Part shown: positions 1-12,074 of the stretch, piece after piece
Position numbering within the stretch: position 1 is the stretch's first letter
How the letters are laid out: every line of letters starts with the position of its first letter
From: Symbiodinium natans
Lineage: Eukaryota; Sar; Dinophyceae; Suessiales; Symbiodiniaceae
NCBI GenBank assembly: GCA_905221605.1
Contig: CAJNDS010002548.1
Coordinates: 52,501 to 116,500 of the forward strand
Length of the DNA: 64,000 nt
Direction of reading: 5' to 3'
Notes under the pieces: generated by a model
Databases searched by the model: none
The model's input: the letters and a program-made list of their open reading frames with translations, nothing else
What the model was told of the DNA's origin: nothing
Position numbers and translations under genes: made by a program

Positions 1-129
1 CTCTCGTCCCTACGTCCCTGAACCCTAACAAATCTAACCCTAAAACACCCGACCCAAAACCACAATGACAGAACCCTGCTCCTCATGAACCACTAGCCCC
101 CGCTATGCGATTGCCCGGTGACCGTAAAA

Positions 130-262
130 AAAGGAGGTAGGATTAGGGTGACCCTTGGGGATATAGGCCCCCTCAATAAGGTCCTCCTTGACAGCACCAG
201 AAGAGGGTTTTGAGAAGTGGTTCCCTTTGAAGTCTCCCTAATCCCACCTAGTAATCATAACT
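130..262. mobile_element. Copy of the GGATTAGGG TIR family
   Basis: AGGTAGGATTAGGGTGACCC at the left and TCTCCCTAATCCCACCTAG at the right are inverted; the centre shares AGAAGAGGGTT with 18,596-18,722. Confidence 0.55.
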
Positions 263-534
263 TAATCCCTGTTCCCCTAGGAAGAAAAAAGGATCCTTTT
301 TGTTTATATATAAGAAAGCCCATAACCCCAAAAAAAAAAGAACCTAACACTGATTTAGATAAGGGAGTCCCTCACATGAGATGGGGTTGGGCAGACGCTG
401 CGCCTGCTCTCCTGCCCCCCTTCCGCGAGGCCGATGTCCTGGTCAGGGTTTACAGGGCTTGAAGGCTCTGGGATTTAGGGTTTAGGGCTTCGGAGTTAGG
501 GTTCTTAGGCTTCTTCGGGTTTGGGGTTTAGGGT

Positions 535-735
535 TTAGGGCGTCAAGGAGTCTGTAGTCTGCTCAAGGCGCTTTGGATGATGCTGTGTGTGGTCCGCATC
601 CACCAAGAACTCTACGACGTGTGTTCTGCGGTTTCTGAAGCTCCTCGTCGCAGGACGCCCACGCTTCACTTGCCAGCTTTTCCCCAGAAGACAGAAGCCT
701 AATGTGCCAGAAGTGTGCCCATCAACAAAACCCAA
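535..735 (-). CDS. Possible exon, unrecognised
   Basis: An open minus frame of about 60 codons without an ATG (GRPATRSFRNRRTHVVEFLV and on). It is a unique island between heptamer arrays. The neighbouring island 780-930 is open on the plus strand. Neither has a decisive splice signal. Confidence 0.3.
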   Translation of the reverse strand: MGFVDGHTSGTLGFCLLGKSWQVKRGRPATRSFRNRRTHVVEFLVDADHTQHHPKRLEQTTDSLTP

Positions 736-1591
736 GAAAGTGAACGAGGGCCCGGACGGCCACTAACGGGCAATTTGTCCTTGATGTTTACGATCGGCCG
801 GAAGGGACGACGAAAGCAAAGGATGGTGGATGCGCGTGCTCAGCAACATGTCCAGCTGCGCCGTCTCCCGCTGCTTTTGAGAATATGAAGAAACCGCTTG
901 GCGCAAATTCCGTAGACTCTAACACGGTAGACCAGAAACCCTAAACTGTAAACCCATGAACGGACGCCTACTAGTGGCTCCGGACCCCAAACCCCAAACT
1001 TGAGTAGGACCCCTTAGCATCAGCAGAAGGACGGCCACCTGATCACAGTAACAGTCAGGCAGTCGCTGCCACATGGATCTGGGGTTGAGGACTTTGGTTA
1101 AAGTCCGCTAAACCCTGAACCCTAAACCCTAAACCCTGAGCGCCCCTGAACTCTGAACCCCGAACAGTAAAACCGCTCCCGCAACTACCAAACCCTAAAC
1201 CCTAAACCCTAAACCCTAAACCCTAAACCCTAAGCCCTAAACCCTGCGCGCTAGCAGACTTGTGCCTCGACCAGTGCAAGCGACTCTTCCGCGGCTCTGA
1301 CCTTGTAGTTTGGGGACTTGGGTTTAGGGTTTAGGGTTTAGGGTTTAGGGTTTAGGGTTTAGGGTTTAGGGTTTAGGGTTAGATGCCAGAGTTCTGTAGG
1401 GATTGTGTGGTGACCCTTTGGCACTGGCACTAAGCCCAGAAAACCCAAGCTACTAACCCCAAACCCCCGTGTTAGAACTAAAGTCTTGCACTTTCCGCCT
1501 GGACTTGTATTACCAGAAGTCCCCTTTGCCCGGCGTGCGAGGAAAAGTTAGACTTTAGGCTTCAGGGTTAGGAATTTTATTGGGGCGCTGT

Positions 1592-3590
1592 GAAAGTTGC
1601 ACCCATTCCGGTCCACCCAAGCAGCCTGATACGGCCTTGCTGGGGGGCTACGTGTCCTTTCTGATTGTTCGTCTCGCGCAACCCGCAGAAGTGGGCGTTG
1701 GATCGGGAGCCGTTTGCTTGGTGAGTTCCCCTAAACCCTAAACCCTACACCCTAAACCCTAAACCCTAAACCCTAAACCCTAAACCCTTAAGAGAGGGGG
1801 TTCTCTTGGGGGTATGTAACCCAAGGGTCCGCAATGCTCCCCGCGACTCCCTGAGGCTCCCTAAGCTTCCCTAAGGTTCCCTTGTACCTACCCCGAATGA
1901 ACCCCACTCCCTTAAGGACCCTCTAATGTGTTTGTTGCTTTCCTGCAATTCCATTCTGGTCTTAAAGCCACAACCCCCTAATACCCCCCTCTACACTACC
2001 CCCCCCCTAAATTCCCCCCTAAATTCCCCCTTAAATAACCTCAATTAGGGTTAATTATCCCTAAATGGCGTTAATTATGGGGGGAACCCAGGGGGGGTGT
2101 TACAGAGGGGCGTAGTAGGGGAACCCATGACTACCCTACTGCTAGAAGCTAAGCACCCCCCCCCCCACCCCGAGCAGGGTTAGTAGGGCTCTCTAGGGTC
2201 ATATAAAACCCTACACCCGCCAACCCTGCCGCAGCCTGGCAATCAAAGGATCCCTCAGTGACTCCTCCACTACACCAAGGCCCCCCACTCATTAAAGGGC
2301 AAGGTTTAGGGTTTAAGGGTTTCGGGTTCGGGTTTGGGGTTTGGGGTTTAGGGCTTAGGGGTTTGGATCTTCAGGGCTCAGGATTTAGGGTGTCAGGATA
2401 GCAGGGGGGAGATCCCAAGAGGCAAGACACGATGTAAAGCTTGCGAGCGCCAGCAATGACCAGCTGCCCGTGGTGAACGGCCAGCGCCGGCTCCTGCAAA
2501 CAATTAGGGTTTAGGGTTTAGGGTTTGGGGTTTAGGGTTTAGGGTTTAGGGTTTAGGGTTCAGGGTTTAGCCCGACGTCCTTGGGAGTCTCCGGCTGCGA
2601 GCCCGGGGAGGTGCCGAGTGCCAGCTCTCTGTCCGCCAAGGGCTCCAGCGTCAGCGACTTGTAAACCGACACCTTTTTGGGGAGCTTCAAGGTTCAAGGG
2701 GTTTAGAGTTTAGGGTTTAGGGTTTAGGGTTTGGGGTTTAGGGTTTGGGGTTTGGGTTTTGGGGTTTAGGGTTTGGGGTTTTGGGTTTGGGGTTTGGGGG
2801 TTTGGGGTTTGGGGCTTCAGAGTCCAAGTCCATCCACGACTCTTGGAACCCAGAAGCGCTTCAGTACGAGGATTTAGGGTTTAGCGTTTAGGGTTTGGGG
2901 TTTAGGGTTTTGATGTTTAGGGTTTAGGGTTTAGGGTTTAGGGTTTAGGGTTTAGGGTTTAGGGTTTAGGGTTTAGGGTTTAGGGTTTCGGGTTCAGGGC
3001 TTGGGGTCTGAAAATCCAGACTGGAAAATCCAGACTGGTACCGGTACGATCAAGATGGGAGACAGCTGCCTTTGAAATCATGAGATCCACGCAATGTGGG
3101 GGTTTCCGACATTTAGGGGTGGAAGCAAGAGTGTCGCGCATGTGGTGACTGAAACAACCCCCTAAACCCAAAACCCTAAACCCTAAACCCTAAACCCTAA
3201 ACCCTAAACCCTAAACCCTAAACCCTAAACCCTAAACCCTAAACCCTAAACCCTAAACCCTAAACCCTTGCTGACATCTACTACAAGAATTCTGCATATG
3301 CCTGTCTTCCAGAACCAATGGATTGCCGCGCAAAGGAACTACCCTAAACACAATACCCTAAACCCACATCCTAAAGCCTGTAACTGTAAACCTTCAAACC
3401 CTAAAAACCCTACACACTAAGAGGGTCCTAGATTCCTGGTTGCAAAACTCCGGAATCCCTAACCCTAAACACTGCACCCTAAACCCTAAACCCTAAACCC
3501 TCGAGGATCGGGAAAGCTGCACGTGACGCGCTAGTTGCAACCCATGCGGGATTGATCGGGATTGGGCACATGGTCTTTGAGGAAATATAA
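1592..3590 (+). CDS. Candidate plus-strand exons of an unrecognised gene
   Basis: About 1,592-1,720 reads KQPDTALLGGYVSFLIVRLA and on, with a GTGAGT donor at 1,721 and a hydrophobic core. About 3,272-3,348 reads ADIYYKNSAYACLPEPMDCR. 3,506-3,590 follows CTCGAG and reads IGKAARDALVATHAGLIGIG to a TAA stop. The last looks like a genuine C-terminus. They overlap the span of minus-strand candidates, so gene structure here is unresolved. Confidence 0.4.
1800..1925. mobile_element. Dispersed short element, GGGGGTATGTAAC family
   Basis: Partner of 21,055-21,175 (shared GGGGGTATGTAAC and CTAAGGTTCCCTTGTACCT-like text). The following 1,960-2,240 is low-complexity C/A-rich sequence with nothing recognisable. 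Confidence 0.5.
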
Positions 3591-4043
3591 CAACTCAAGA
3601 GTTTAGGGTTCCGGGTGCAGGGTTTAGGGTTTGGGGCTTAGGGTTGAGGGTTAGGGCTTGGGGTTTAGGGTCTAGGGCATACGGTCACCTAAACCCTAAA
3701 CCTATCACATCCAGGGCACTTTGCCACTGGCATAGGTGACGGTGTACAGACGGCCGTTCCTTGATCGTTCTTGGCTCAGAAATGTTCTCTGGTCTGTCGT
3801 TCCTTTGGGGGTTCTGTGTTTTCGGAGTCTTAAATTTTAGGGCTTGGGGTTTAGGAATGTCGGGACTGAGGGTACCCTAAACCCTACACCCTAAATCCTA
3901 AATCCTAGACCCTAAGCCCTAAACCCAAAAGGACCAGAACTTGGAGAGCTGCGCAGGTAGAAGCCCAGATTCTGGATGGTGAAGTCGTCGGCATCGCCCA
4001 GCCTCCAGAGAGGGTTATCACGCCACTGCATAAATGCAGAACC

Positions 4044-4046
<3 letters not shown>
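2429..4046 (-). CDS. Candidate exons of an unrecognised gene, possibly beta-propeller-like
   Basis: Minus-strand islands with acceptors: 4,046 to about 3,950 (ATG, WRDNPLWRLGDADDFTIQN); about 3,810-3,700 (NGRLYTVTYASGKVPW); about 3,160-3,000; about 2,865-2,820 (RFWVPRVVDGLG); 2,684-2,577 (LPKKVSVYKSLTLEPLADRE, 36 codons); 2,493 to about 2,429 (EPALAVHHGQLVIAGARKLY). The short xGxLYxxxxAxG strands resemble beta-propeller blades, as does the island at 53,886-53,825, but this is weak. Phases were not all resolved. Confidence 0.45.
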
Positions 4047-4618
<572 letters not shown>

Positions 4619-5069
4619 ACCCTAGACCCTAGACCCTAAGCCCTCACCACACCGCTTCAGGGTTTAGGGTTTAGGGTTTAGGATTTAGGGTCTAAGGTTT
4701 GGGGTTTAGGGTTTAGGGTTAGGGTTTAGGGCTTTAGGGTTAAAGAGCTTGGGCAGCGCAACGGTGCGTGAGGTGAATTGCAGGGGAAGGGAGTGTGCTC
4801 CGAAAAGGGACAGGGACAGGCAGCCCTACGCATGAAAGCGCGGCACCCCTTAACCCCATAAAGCCCGAAACTCTGTAAACCCTAAAACCCTAAACCCAAA
4901 ACCCTGTAAACCCTAAGCCCTAAAAAACTGCAAACCCTGAAGCCCTAACCCCCAAAGTCCCAAACCCGAAACTCGAAACCTCCTGACACTTGTTGGAAGT
5001 ATCTCTAAACCCTAAACCCTAAACCCTAAACCCTAGACCCTAAACCCTGAACCCCTGACACTTGTTAGA

Positions 5070-8000
5070 AGAATCTGCAGGCACGTGGCACGACCTCCTT
5101 CTGGACCTTGAGGTCAATCGGAAGGTTGATCCGCCTGCCTTTTTTGGGGTTTTTGGGTTTTTAGGGTTTAGGGTTTAGGGTTTGGGGGGGTTGGGGTTTA
5201 GGGTTTAGGGTTTCGGGGGGTTTGTGGTTTAAGGTTGAGGGTTTGGGGTTGAAGCTTTAAGGTCCAGGGTCTAAGGTTGAAGTCACGTGACAGCGTAAGC
5301 TTGTTTGGGAACCAGATCCACAGAGATCCAGCTGGCCGGCTCTGTAAGGCATGGTTAGGGTTTAGGGTTTAGGGTTTAGGGTTTAGGGTTTAGGGTTTAG
5401 GGTTTAGGGTTTAGGGTTTAGGGTTTAGGGTTTAGGGTTTAGGGTTTAGGGTTTAGGGTTTAGGGTTTAGGGGTAGGGTTTAGGGTTTAGGGTTTAGGGT
5501 TTAGGGTTTAGGGTTTAGGGTTTAGGGTTTAGGGTTTTGGGTTTAGGGGTTTGGGTTTAGGGTTTAGGGTTTAGGGTTTAGGGTTTAGGGTTTAGGGTTT
5601 AGGGTTTAGGAGGTTCTGGAGGCCCGAGGCCCGCAACCCCAACACCGCCCTCCCCAGCCTTTCCCAGGAATCAGCGTGAGACGCAATGGCGCTCGCCTCT
5701 CAGAGGGGTTCGGGGTGTAGGGTTTAGGGTTTAGGGTTTTGGGGGTTTGGAGTTTGGACTTTGGGCTTTGGGCTTTGGGCTTTGGGCTTTGGGCTTTGGG
5801 TTGGGGTTTGGGCTTTGGGGTTTGGGGCTTGGGTTTGTAGGCCCTTTGTTCGTCAGATTCGGCACTGAACCCCGCCATGCAAATAAGAGGTTTGATCTGA
5901 GCGGGCTTTAAAGACGAAGGAAGGAGGTTGGAACTTAGAGTTCAAGAGGGTTTAGGGCTTAGGGTTTAGGGTTTAGGGTTTAGGGTTTAGGGTTTAGGGT
6001 TTAGGATTTCGGTTTAGGGTTTAGGAGTCTAGGGTTTTGGACTTGGTCGACAAGGTTCCCTAAACCCTAAACCCGAAACCGCAGATCTTTGAGAGCCCTG
6101 ACAGAACACTCAACAACCAGGAAGCAAAGCTTGCTACTGGTCGCTGTTCAGGAACTCCAACTAGGCTACCAACATCTGCATTGCCAAAAACAACACCGCT
6201 TCCCTGTTGTTCGGCGCAGTTCAAGTCTTTGCGAAAGCCATCTACACCGTGAGGGCCTAGGAATGGGGCGAAACCCCAAACCCTAAACCCTCAACCCTCA
6301 ACCCTAAACCTTGAACCCTAAACCTTAAACCTTAAGCCCTCCAGCCAAAACCCGATCTCACAAAGCTTGACAGTGCAACAACGTCACTTGACATCGCCGC
6401 CCAGCAGGAAGTACCTGGGCCGCGGTCGAACCCTAAAACCCTAAACCCTAAACCCTAAACCCTAAAACCCTAAACCCTAAACCCTAAAAAACTCTAAACC
6501 CGAAACCCTAAAGCCTAAAGTAGGGGATTAGAGTTTGTGGCTTCTAGGGCTTGACAGGGTACATTGGGCTCTTTGCGGCTGTGGGGCTCCTTTCTATAGG
6601 GTTAAGAATTTAGGGTGTTTGGGGTTTATGGGCTTAGGGTTTAGGGCTCCGGGCTTAGATAAGGCGTATAGGGTTGCGAGGGTTTCGGGTGTTTAGGGTT
6701 TTTTGAGAAGTTGGATGAAGGAAAGTTGGGCTTGGGAGTTTCAGCTGTAACTTAATCGGAAGCAGTCTTCCCTACATAGTGTTTAGGGTTCAGGGCTTAG
6801 GGTTTAGGGTTTAGGGTTATGGGTTTAGGGGTTTAGGGTTTAGGGTTTGGGGTTTAGGGTTAATTCTACCAAGGCACAGAAAGTTCTGCTTGATCACGAT
6901 CCGTCGCAGATCACACCCCGCCTTGCTGCACCCTCCCATCTCAGGAATCTTGGCAGAAAGCTTGTGCCCCGACTGGTTGAAGACGTTGATGTAAATCTGC
7001 CGCCTCATGCGCAAGACCCCGGCATGAAAGCACCGGGCCCCGTGCACGGAATATGCGCGGCTTGGGTCGTGGGCATTGGGGATGGCCGCAAGATGGAGGC
7101 GCCCTTGGCCCGGAAGAAGGTAGCGCTGGGCCCCTCGCGCGTACGCGAGCTGGCACGTGCTCCTCAGCACGTCGCCGGGGCGGTGGTCGACGGTGTCAAA
7201 GGTGGCAGAAGTCACCACGGCCACCACGTGGTCCATGAAGAGAGTCGCCTGCACTCCCCTTAACAACCACAATGAAAATCAGCGTGTGTGTGTGTGTATA
7301 TCCACATTCTCTGGGTTTTGTAAAAAAAAGACGTAACCTAACAAAAGCTTCCCAAACCCTAAACCCTAAACCCTAAACCCTCTGTCCATGAAGAGAGTCA
7401 CATGGTTAGTGCAGAGTCCAGAGGTCTCGAAGTGGCTGTGGGGAACGAGGTGGACGTGCGGCACCCGCCCACAAACGCTCCGCAAAGTTGTGGTCATGTA
7501 GAGATTCCTGGGGTTTTAGGGTTTAGGGTTTTGGGTTTTGCGTGTTGGGTTTTGGATTTTGGGTTTAGGGTTTAGGGATGAAACTAGGGATTTAGGGTGA
7601 AGTGGCGCTCATGGAGCGATTCTTGGGTTGCTCTGTTCAAGAAGTTAGACCAAGGGCTTTGAGCTTAGGGTGAACTCAAACCAACCTAACATCAATTGAT
7701 GTCAAGTAAGTATTATTTGCTCCCGTATTCGAACCCTAAACCCTAAATGCCTTTCAATTTCCCTAAACCCTAAACCCCAATTTAAACCACAACCCAGGTT
7801 CAGGGTAGCCATCTTCCAGAAATGACGCACAGACAGGAGGTACTCGCCGGGCTTGCAGGTAGGAGACAGGCCGAAGAGCACCCCAGCATCATTCTCCTCT
7901 TCCTCCTGTTGCTGAATGGTGAACTAGGAAAGTAGGCTTCCTAAGCCTTACTGGTTCCAAATATGGACTTCGAGAATTAGGATCCGCTTAGACTGCCCCC

Positions 8001-8398
8001 ATTATCTAGCTGTTCCCTGAACCCTAAAGCCCAAACCTTAAACCCTAAACCCCAACCCAGAAAGTCCGCGACCTCTCCGGAAGCGTAAAGAAGTGACACT
8101 GGGGCTTACGGTTTAGGGTTTAGGGTTTAGGTTTAATGTTACTGGGAGTGAGACGAACCCAACGAGCCAAATAGCCCTTAATGAGGGAATACACCTTTAA
8201 ATATCTGAAGGATCCCTGTATAACTTGAGGTGTATTCCTTAATTAAGGGTTGGGAAGCACCAGAAACGCCCTAAACAATAACTCCTGAACCCTAAACCCT
8301 AAGCCCTGAGCCCTAAACCGGCACCGGATCCTCCGAGCCGAAGAACCGGAGGCCCTTGCCAACGGCCAGGGGCGCGGGCAGAGGGACCGCATAGGAGG
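5070..8398 (-). CDS. Multi-exon gene of unknown function with a hydrophobic N-terminal part
   Basis: Candidate exons: about 8,398-8,332 (ASYAVPLPAPLAVGKGLRFF); 8,270-8,259 (12-nt microexon); 8,176-8,143; 8,098-8,057; 7,923-7,806 (LFGLSPTCKPGEYLLSVRHF); 7,632-7,600; 7,507-7,402 (RSVCGRVPHVHLVPHSHFET); 7,248 to about 6,900 (FMDHVVAVVTSATFDTVDHR, then PGDVLRSTC and RRQIYINVFNQ); about 6,427-6,398; 5,343-5,283; 5,135-5,072 (INLPIDLKVQKEVVPRAC). Phases agree for 8,270 to 7,923 and for 7,507/7,248. Joining the microexon and 8,176 exon gives a continuous hydrophobic RAFLVAIWLVGFVSLP, likely a membrane or signal segment. The HxH and PGDxLxxxC pieces faintly recall copper type II monooxygenases, but key residues were not confirmed. 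Lower-coordinate exons may extend into 2.4-4.05 kb. Confidence 0.55.
7249..7401 (-). other. 153-nt GT-AG intron whose start duplicates the next exon's start
   Basis: 7,384-7,401 (intron start) and 7,231-7,248 (exon start) match over 18 bases with one difference (GTGACTCTCTTCATGGAC versus GCGACTCTCTTCATGGAC). The intron holds a TTTAGGG array and a short GT microsatellite. Such a duplication is what an insertion with a long target duplication would leave. Confidence 0.55.
8177..8258 (-). mobile_element. Introner: 82-nt TIR element forming an intron
   Basis: The intron starts GCTTCCCAACCC and ends CTCATTAAG (GC donor, AG|G acceptor). Inverted repeats C(C)CTTAATTAAGGAATACACCT and its partner match at about 18 of 22 bases. 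A related element with AAGGAATATACCT ends lies at about 23,753-23,825. Splicing restores a continuous hydrophobic helix. Confidence 0.65.
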
Positions 8399-8717
8399 CC
8401 TCCCGAATGGGGTTTGGGTTTGGGGTTTGGGGTTTAGGGTTTAGGGTTTAGGGTTTAGGGTTTAGGGTTGAGGGTTGAGGGTTTAGGGTTTAGGGTTTAG
8501 GGTTTCGGGTGGAACTCGGAATCTCTCCACAGCCCTCCCTTCGCCCTCCCGAGCACTGCAGTTCAGGGCTTTGGGCTTTCAGGCCAAACCCTAAACCCTG
8601 AACCCTAAACCCTGAACCCTAAACCCTAAACCCTGAACCCTAAACCCTAAACCCTAAGCCCCTAAACCCCTAAACCCCTAAACCCCTAAACCCTAAACCC
8701 TAAACCCTAAACCCTGT

Positions 8718-8845
8718 TCAGAGCTCTGGGCTTGGGAGCGTCGGGCCAGGGACCAAGTAATCCTGCACCGGCCTGCTTGCTCTGCAGAGGCAGCCAGGCA
8801 CCTTTGCCACGACACCCAACGGTTTCGGGGACTTGTATGCGAGGG
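8718..8845 (-). CDS. Possible exon, unrecognised
   Basis: A minus frame of 41 codons reads SPKPLGVVAKVPGCLCRASR and ends at a TGA. It is a unique island between arrays, upstream of the 8.4 kb gene. Confidence 0.3.
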
Positions 8846-8938
8846 TTTAGGGTTTAGGGTTTAGCTTTTTAGGGATTTTAGGGTTTTTAGGGTTTTTAGG
8901 GGGTTTAGGGGGTTTAGGGGGTTTAGGGGGTTTAGGGG

Positions 8939-9404
8939 GTCCGCCGACCCTGGCGGCGTGTTGGATAGGTTTCTGGAGGTGAAAAACTCCCTTTTTCCCT
9001 CCTTACCCCCCCCAAAACGCCTGCCCCCCGGCAGCTTTTCCGTGGAGGGCCAGGCCACCCACACCGCGTAAACTCATGGACCATAGGCGGTTTCGCAGCC
9101 TTTCCCCCCCACACTTCCAGGATCGTAATCAGCATCAAAGAGCTGCTACACCCAAACACGAGTGCTGGTTCTGGCCTTTGTTCAACAAATTGCCCCATTT
9201 GGGTCCTGGTGCTACCCCCTACCCCCCCCCCCCCCACGTTTCACAGAGGCGCGAGCGTTTCACAACTTTTGGGATTCTGCCGAGCAGGCTGCGATGCTCT
9301 TCGAACCATGCGATGAGGAAAGCATCCTTTGAGCCGACGAGCGGGTTTAGACCTTTCAACTATGCTCTGGCGGGGTCGGCGGCTTGAGCCGGAGGCTCTT
9401 AAAT
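8939..9404. mobile_element. TIR element with coding-like interior, longer copy
   Basis: The left end CCGCCGACCCTGGCGGCG and right end GGGTCGGCGGCTTGAGCCGG share an inverted GCCGCCGACCC. The interior has a minus-strand open frame (GQFVEQRPEPALVFGCSSSL and on). A shortened copy with the same two ends is at 36,117-36,300. It abuts a 1.27 kb tandem duplication. Confidence 0.6.
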
Positions 9405-10203
9405 CCGGCCCCCGCGCCGCCCGTGGTCCAGGGCGGAGCCCGCGTCGCACTAAAGCGCTAGCTTTAAGGGGCGAGCGCCCGAGCCGCCGACCCCGCCCAA
9501 AATTGCTTCAAATTCGCGCGGGGCCCTTCGGGAGGCCTCCAAAACGGCATCCAAGGGGACGCAACACGCGGTGGTGCGAAAAGCACGAAAACCTCGTAAA
9601 AACCATGGGTTTTTACGAAAAACCGAGGCCACAAAACACCCGCAGCACCCCATTAAACCCTCACGGGCGCGCATCATCGGCCCTAGCTTTTCACATGGGG
9701 CGCGCGCCAGGCCGAAACCACGTTTTTCAAGGTTTGGGGGGGGTACCGGAAGCCCAAAACCAGGCGAGCATCATGAGCATCAGCAGCCCTGGCCCGCGGG
9801 CCCAAGGCAATAAAAAACGCTGAAAAACGCTGAAATCACCGTAAATACCGTGTTTTTATGAGGTTTTTCACGCGTGCCTCCGACCCCCACCCCTGTTGCC
9901 CTTGACCCGCCCCCAAAGTGCGCATCATCGAAACCCACGTCCGGGGGGGGGTCTGCTGATGCTGCTGATGCGTGGGGGTCCGGCGCATCATCGAGCCATC
10001 GCTTCTCATGGGCTTCGTGGGGGGGTCCGGGCCGACGGCCCAGAGACCCAGCTGATGCTCATGATGCTCGGTTTGGGGGGGGTTCCAACAGCAGAAAACC
10101 TCGTAAATACCGAGTGTTTTGTGGGTCCACGTAAAAACGCCCCTAAAATCGCTCATTTTACGCGCTCGAACGGCTTCGTGCCTACAAAACACCCGAACAG
10201 CAG

Positions 10204-10235
10204 GACCCCGAATGCCCTTAAGGGCATTCGGGGTC
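10204..10235. repeat. 32-bp perfect palindrome, copy 1
   Basis: GACCCCGAATGCCC, TTAA, then the exact inverse. It lies within the first 1.27 kb unit. Confidence 0.95.
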
Positions 10236-11473
10236 TTGCTTTTGGGGGTTTCGTGGGCACGCAAGCGTTCAAGCACATACAATCGGCGTGTTTAAGGGGG
10301 TTTTGGATGGCCTGGGGGAGGCCGCTGATGCTCATGATGCTCCCTTTCCTGGGTCCCAAAAGGCTTCCCAAGCCCAAAAACACGTGTTTACAGCGTTTTC
10401 TGAAGGTTTTTCGAAGGCAAAACGCATGCATAGAATGCTTTTAAGGCCCCCAAACCAACCCCACTGATGCTCCTGATGCGGGTGCGCGCGCGCGCGCGCG
10501 GCGCGCGCGCCGGCGGGGGGGGGGGGGGGGGGGGGAGGGAGGGGTGGCGAAGGCAGGAGAAAGAGAGACAGAGAGAAGGAGAGGACAAAGACACGGGAAA
10601 GAGAAGACAGTGCCAAGGTTCAAGGTTTCGTGCTTTGGGGGGCGGGGGCCGGCCCGTGCCGCTAGGCCTGAAATCCGGCCCCCACGCCGCCCGTGGTCCA
10701 GGGCGGAGCCCGCGTCGCACTAAAGCGCTAGCTTTAAGGGGCGAGCGCCCGAGCCGCCGACCCCGCCCAAAATTGCTTCAAATTCGCGCGGGGCCCTTCG
10801 GGAGGCCTCCAAAACGGCATCCAAGGGGACGCAACACGCGGTGGTGCGAAAAGCACGAAAACCTCGTAAAAACCATGGTTTTTTACGAAAAACCGAGGCC
10901 ACAACACACCCGCAGCACCCCATTAAACCCTCACGGGCGCGCATCATCGGCCCTAGCTTTTCACATGGGGCGCGCGCCAGGCCGAAACCACGTTTTTCAA
11001 GGTTTGGGGGGGGTACCGGAAGCCCGAAACCAGGCGAGCATCATGAGCATCAGCAGCCCTGGCTCGCGGCCCCAAGGCAGTAAAAAATGCTGAAAAACGC
11101 TGAAATCACCGTAAATACCGTGCTTTTATGAGGTTTTTCACGCGTGCCTCCGACCCCCACCCCTGTTGCCCTTGACCCGCCCCCAAAGTGCGCATCATCG
11201 AAACCCACGTCCGGGGGGGGTCTGCTGATGCTGCTGATGCGCGGGGGTCCGGGCGCATCATCGAGCCATCGTTTCTCATGGGCTTCGTGGGCCTCCGGGG
11301 CCGACGGCCCAGAGACCCAGCTGATGCTCATGATGCTCGTTTTGGGGGGGGGTTCCAACAGCAGAAAACCTCGTAAATACCGAGTGTTTTGTGGGTCCAC
11401 GTAAAAACGCCCCTAAAATCGCTCATTTTACGCGCTCGAACGGCTTCGTGCCTACAAAACACCCGAACAGCAG

Positions 11474-11505
11474 GACCCCGAATGCCCTTAAGGGCATTCG
11501 GGGTC
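11474..11505. repeat. 32-bp perfect palindrome, copy 2
   Basis: Same 32 bases as the palindrome at 10,204, within the second unit and unchanged between units. Confidence 0.95.
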
Positions 11506-12074
11506 TTGCTTTTGGGGGTTTGGTGGGCACGCAAGCGTTCAAGCACATACAATCGGCATGTTTAAGGGGGCTTTGGATGGCCTGGGGGAGGCCGCTGATG
11601 CTCATGATGCTCCCTTTCCTGGGTCCCAAAAGGCTTCCCAAGCCCAAAAACACGTGTTTACAGCGTTTTCTGAAGGTTTTTCGAAGGCAAAGCGCATGCA
11701 TAGAATGCTTTTAAGGCCCCCAAACCAACCCCACTGATGCTCCTGATGCGGGTGCGCGCGGCGCGCGCGCGCGCGCGCGCGCGCGCGCCGGGGGGGGGGG
11801 GGGGGGGGGGGTGGGCGAAGGCAGGAGAAAGAGAGACAGAGAGAAGAAGACAGTGCCAAGGTTCAAGGTTTCGTGCTTTGGGGGGCGGGGGCTGGCCCGT
11901 GCCGCTAGGCCTGAAATTTAGGGGGATTAGGGGTTTAGGGGGATTAGGGGTTTAGGGGTTTAGGGGTTTAGGGGTTTAGGGGGTTTAGGGGTTTAGGGGT
12001 TCAGGGGGTTTAGGGTTGAGGGCGTAGGGTTTAGGGTTTAGTGCGCACGTCAGAGATGCTCACAGTCTCTGGGG

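Larger units (their letters stand above)
9401..11913. repeat. Tandem duplication of a 1.27 kb GC-rich unit
   Basis: 9,401-10,670 and 10,671-11,913 are nearly identical, offset by 1,270 bases, with a few substitutions and small indels and different CG and G tract lengths (10,484-10,536; 11,755-11,811). Each unit carries repeated CTGATGCTCATGATGCTC and GCATCATCG words, CTCGTAAATACCG words and a 32-bp perfect palindrome. Several frames are open, but no protein is recognised and the conserved features look structural rather than coding. Confidence 0.9.

Noticed and set aside
1-480. A true telomere at the window start
   Set aside because: Arrays are short, mixed in orientation and continue throughout the window around exons.
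780-930. Plus frame of about 50 codons (AKDGGCACSATCPAAPSPAA)
   Set aside because: Two plus frames are open here and no splice signal distinguishes them.
9329-11093. Open frames across the 1.27 kb duplication (for example 9,329-9,823; 10,467-11,093)
   Set aside because: Frames are open on both strands, the products are compositionally odd (Arg/Pro/Gly) and the conserved items are palindromes and short words.
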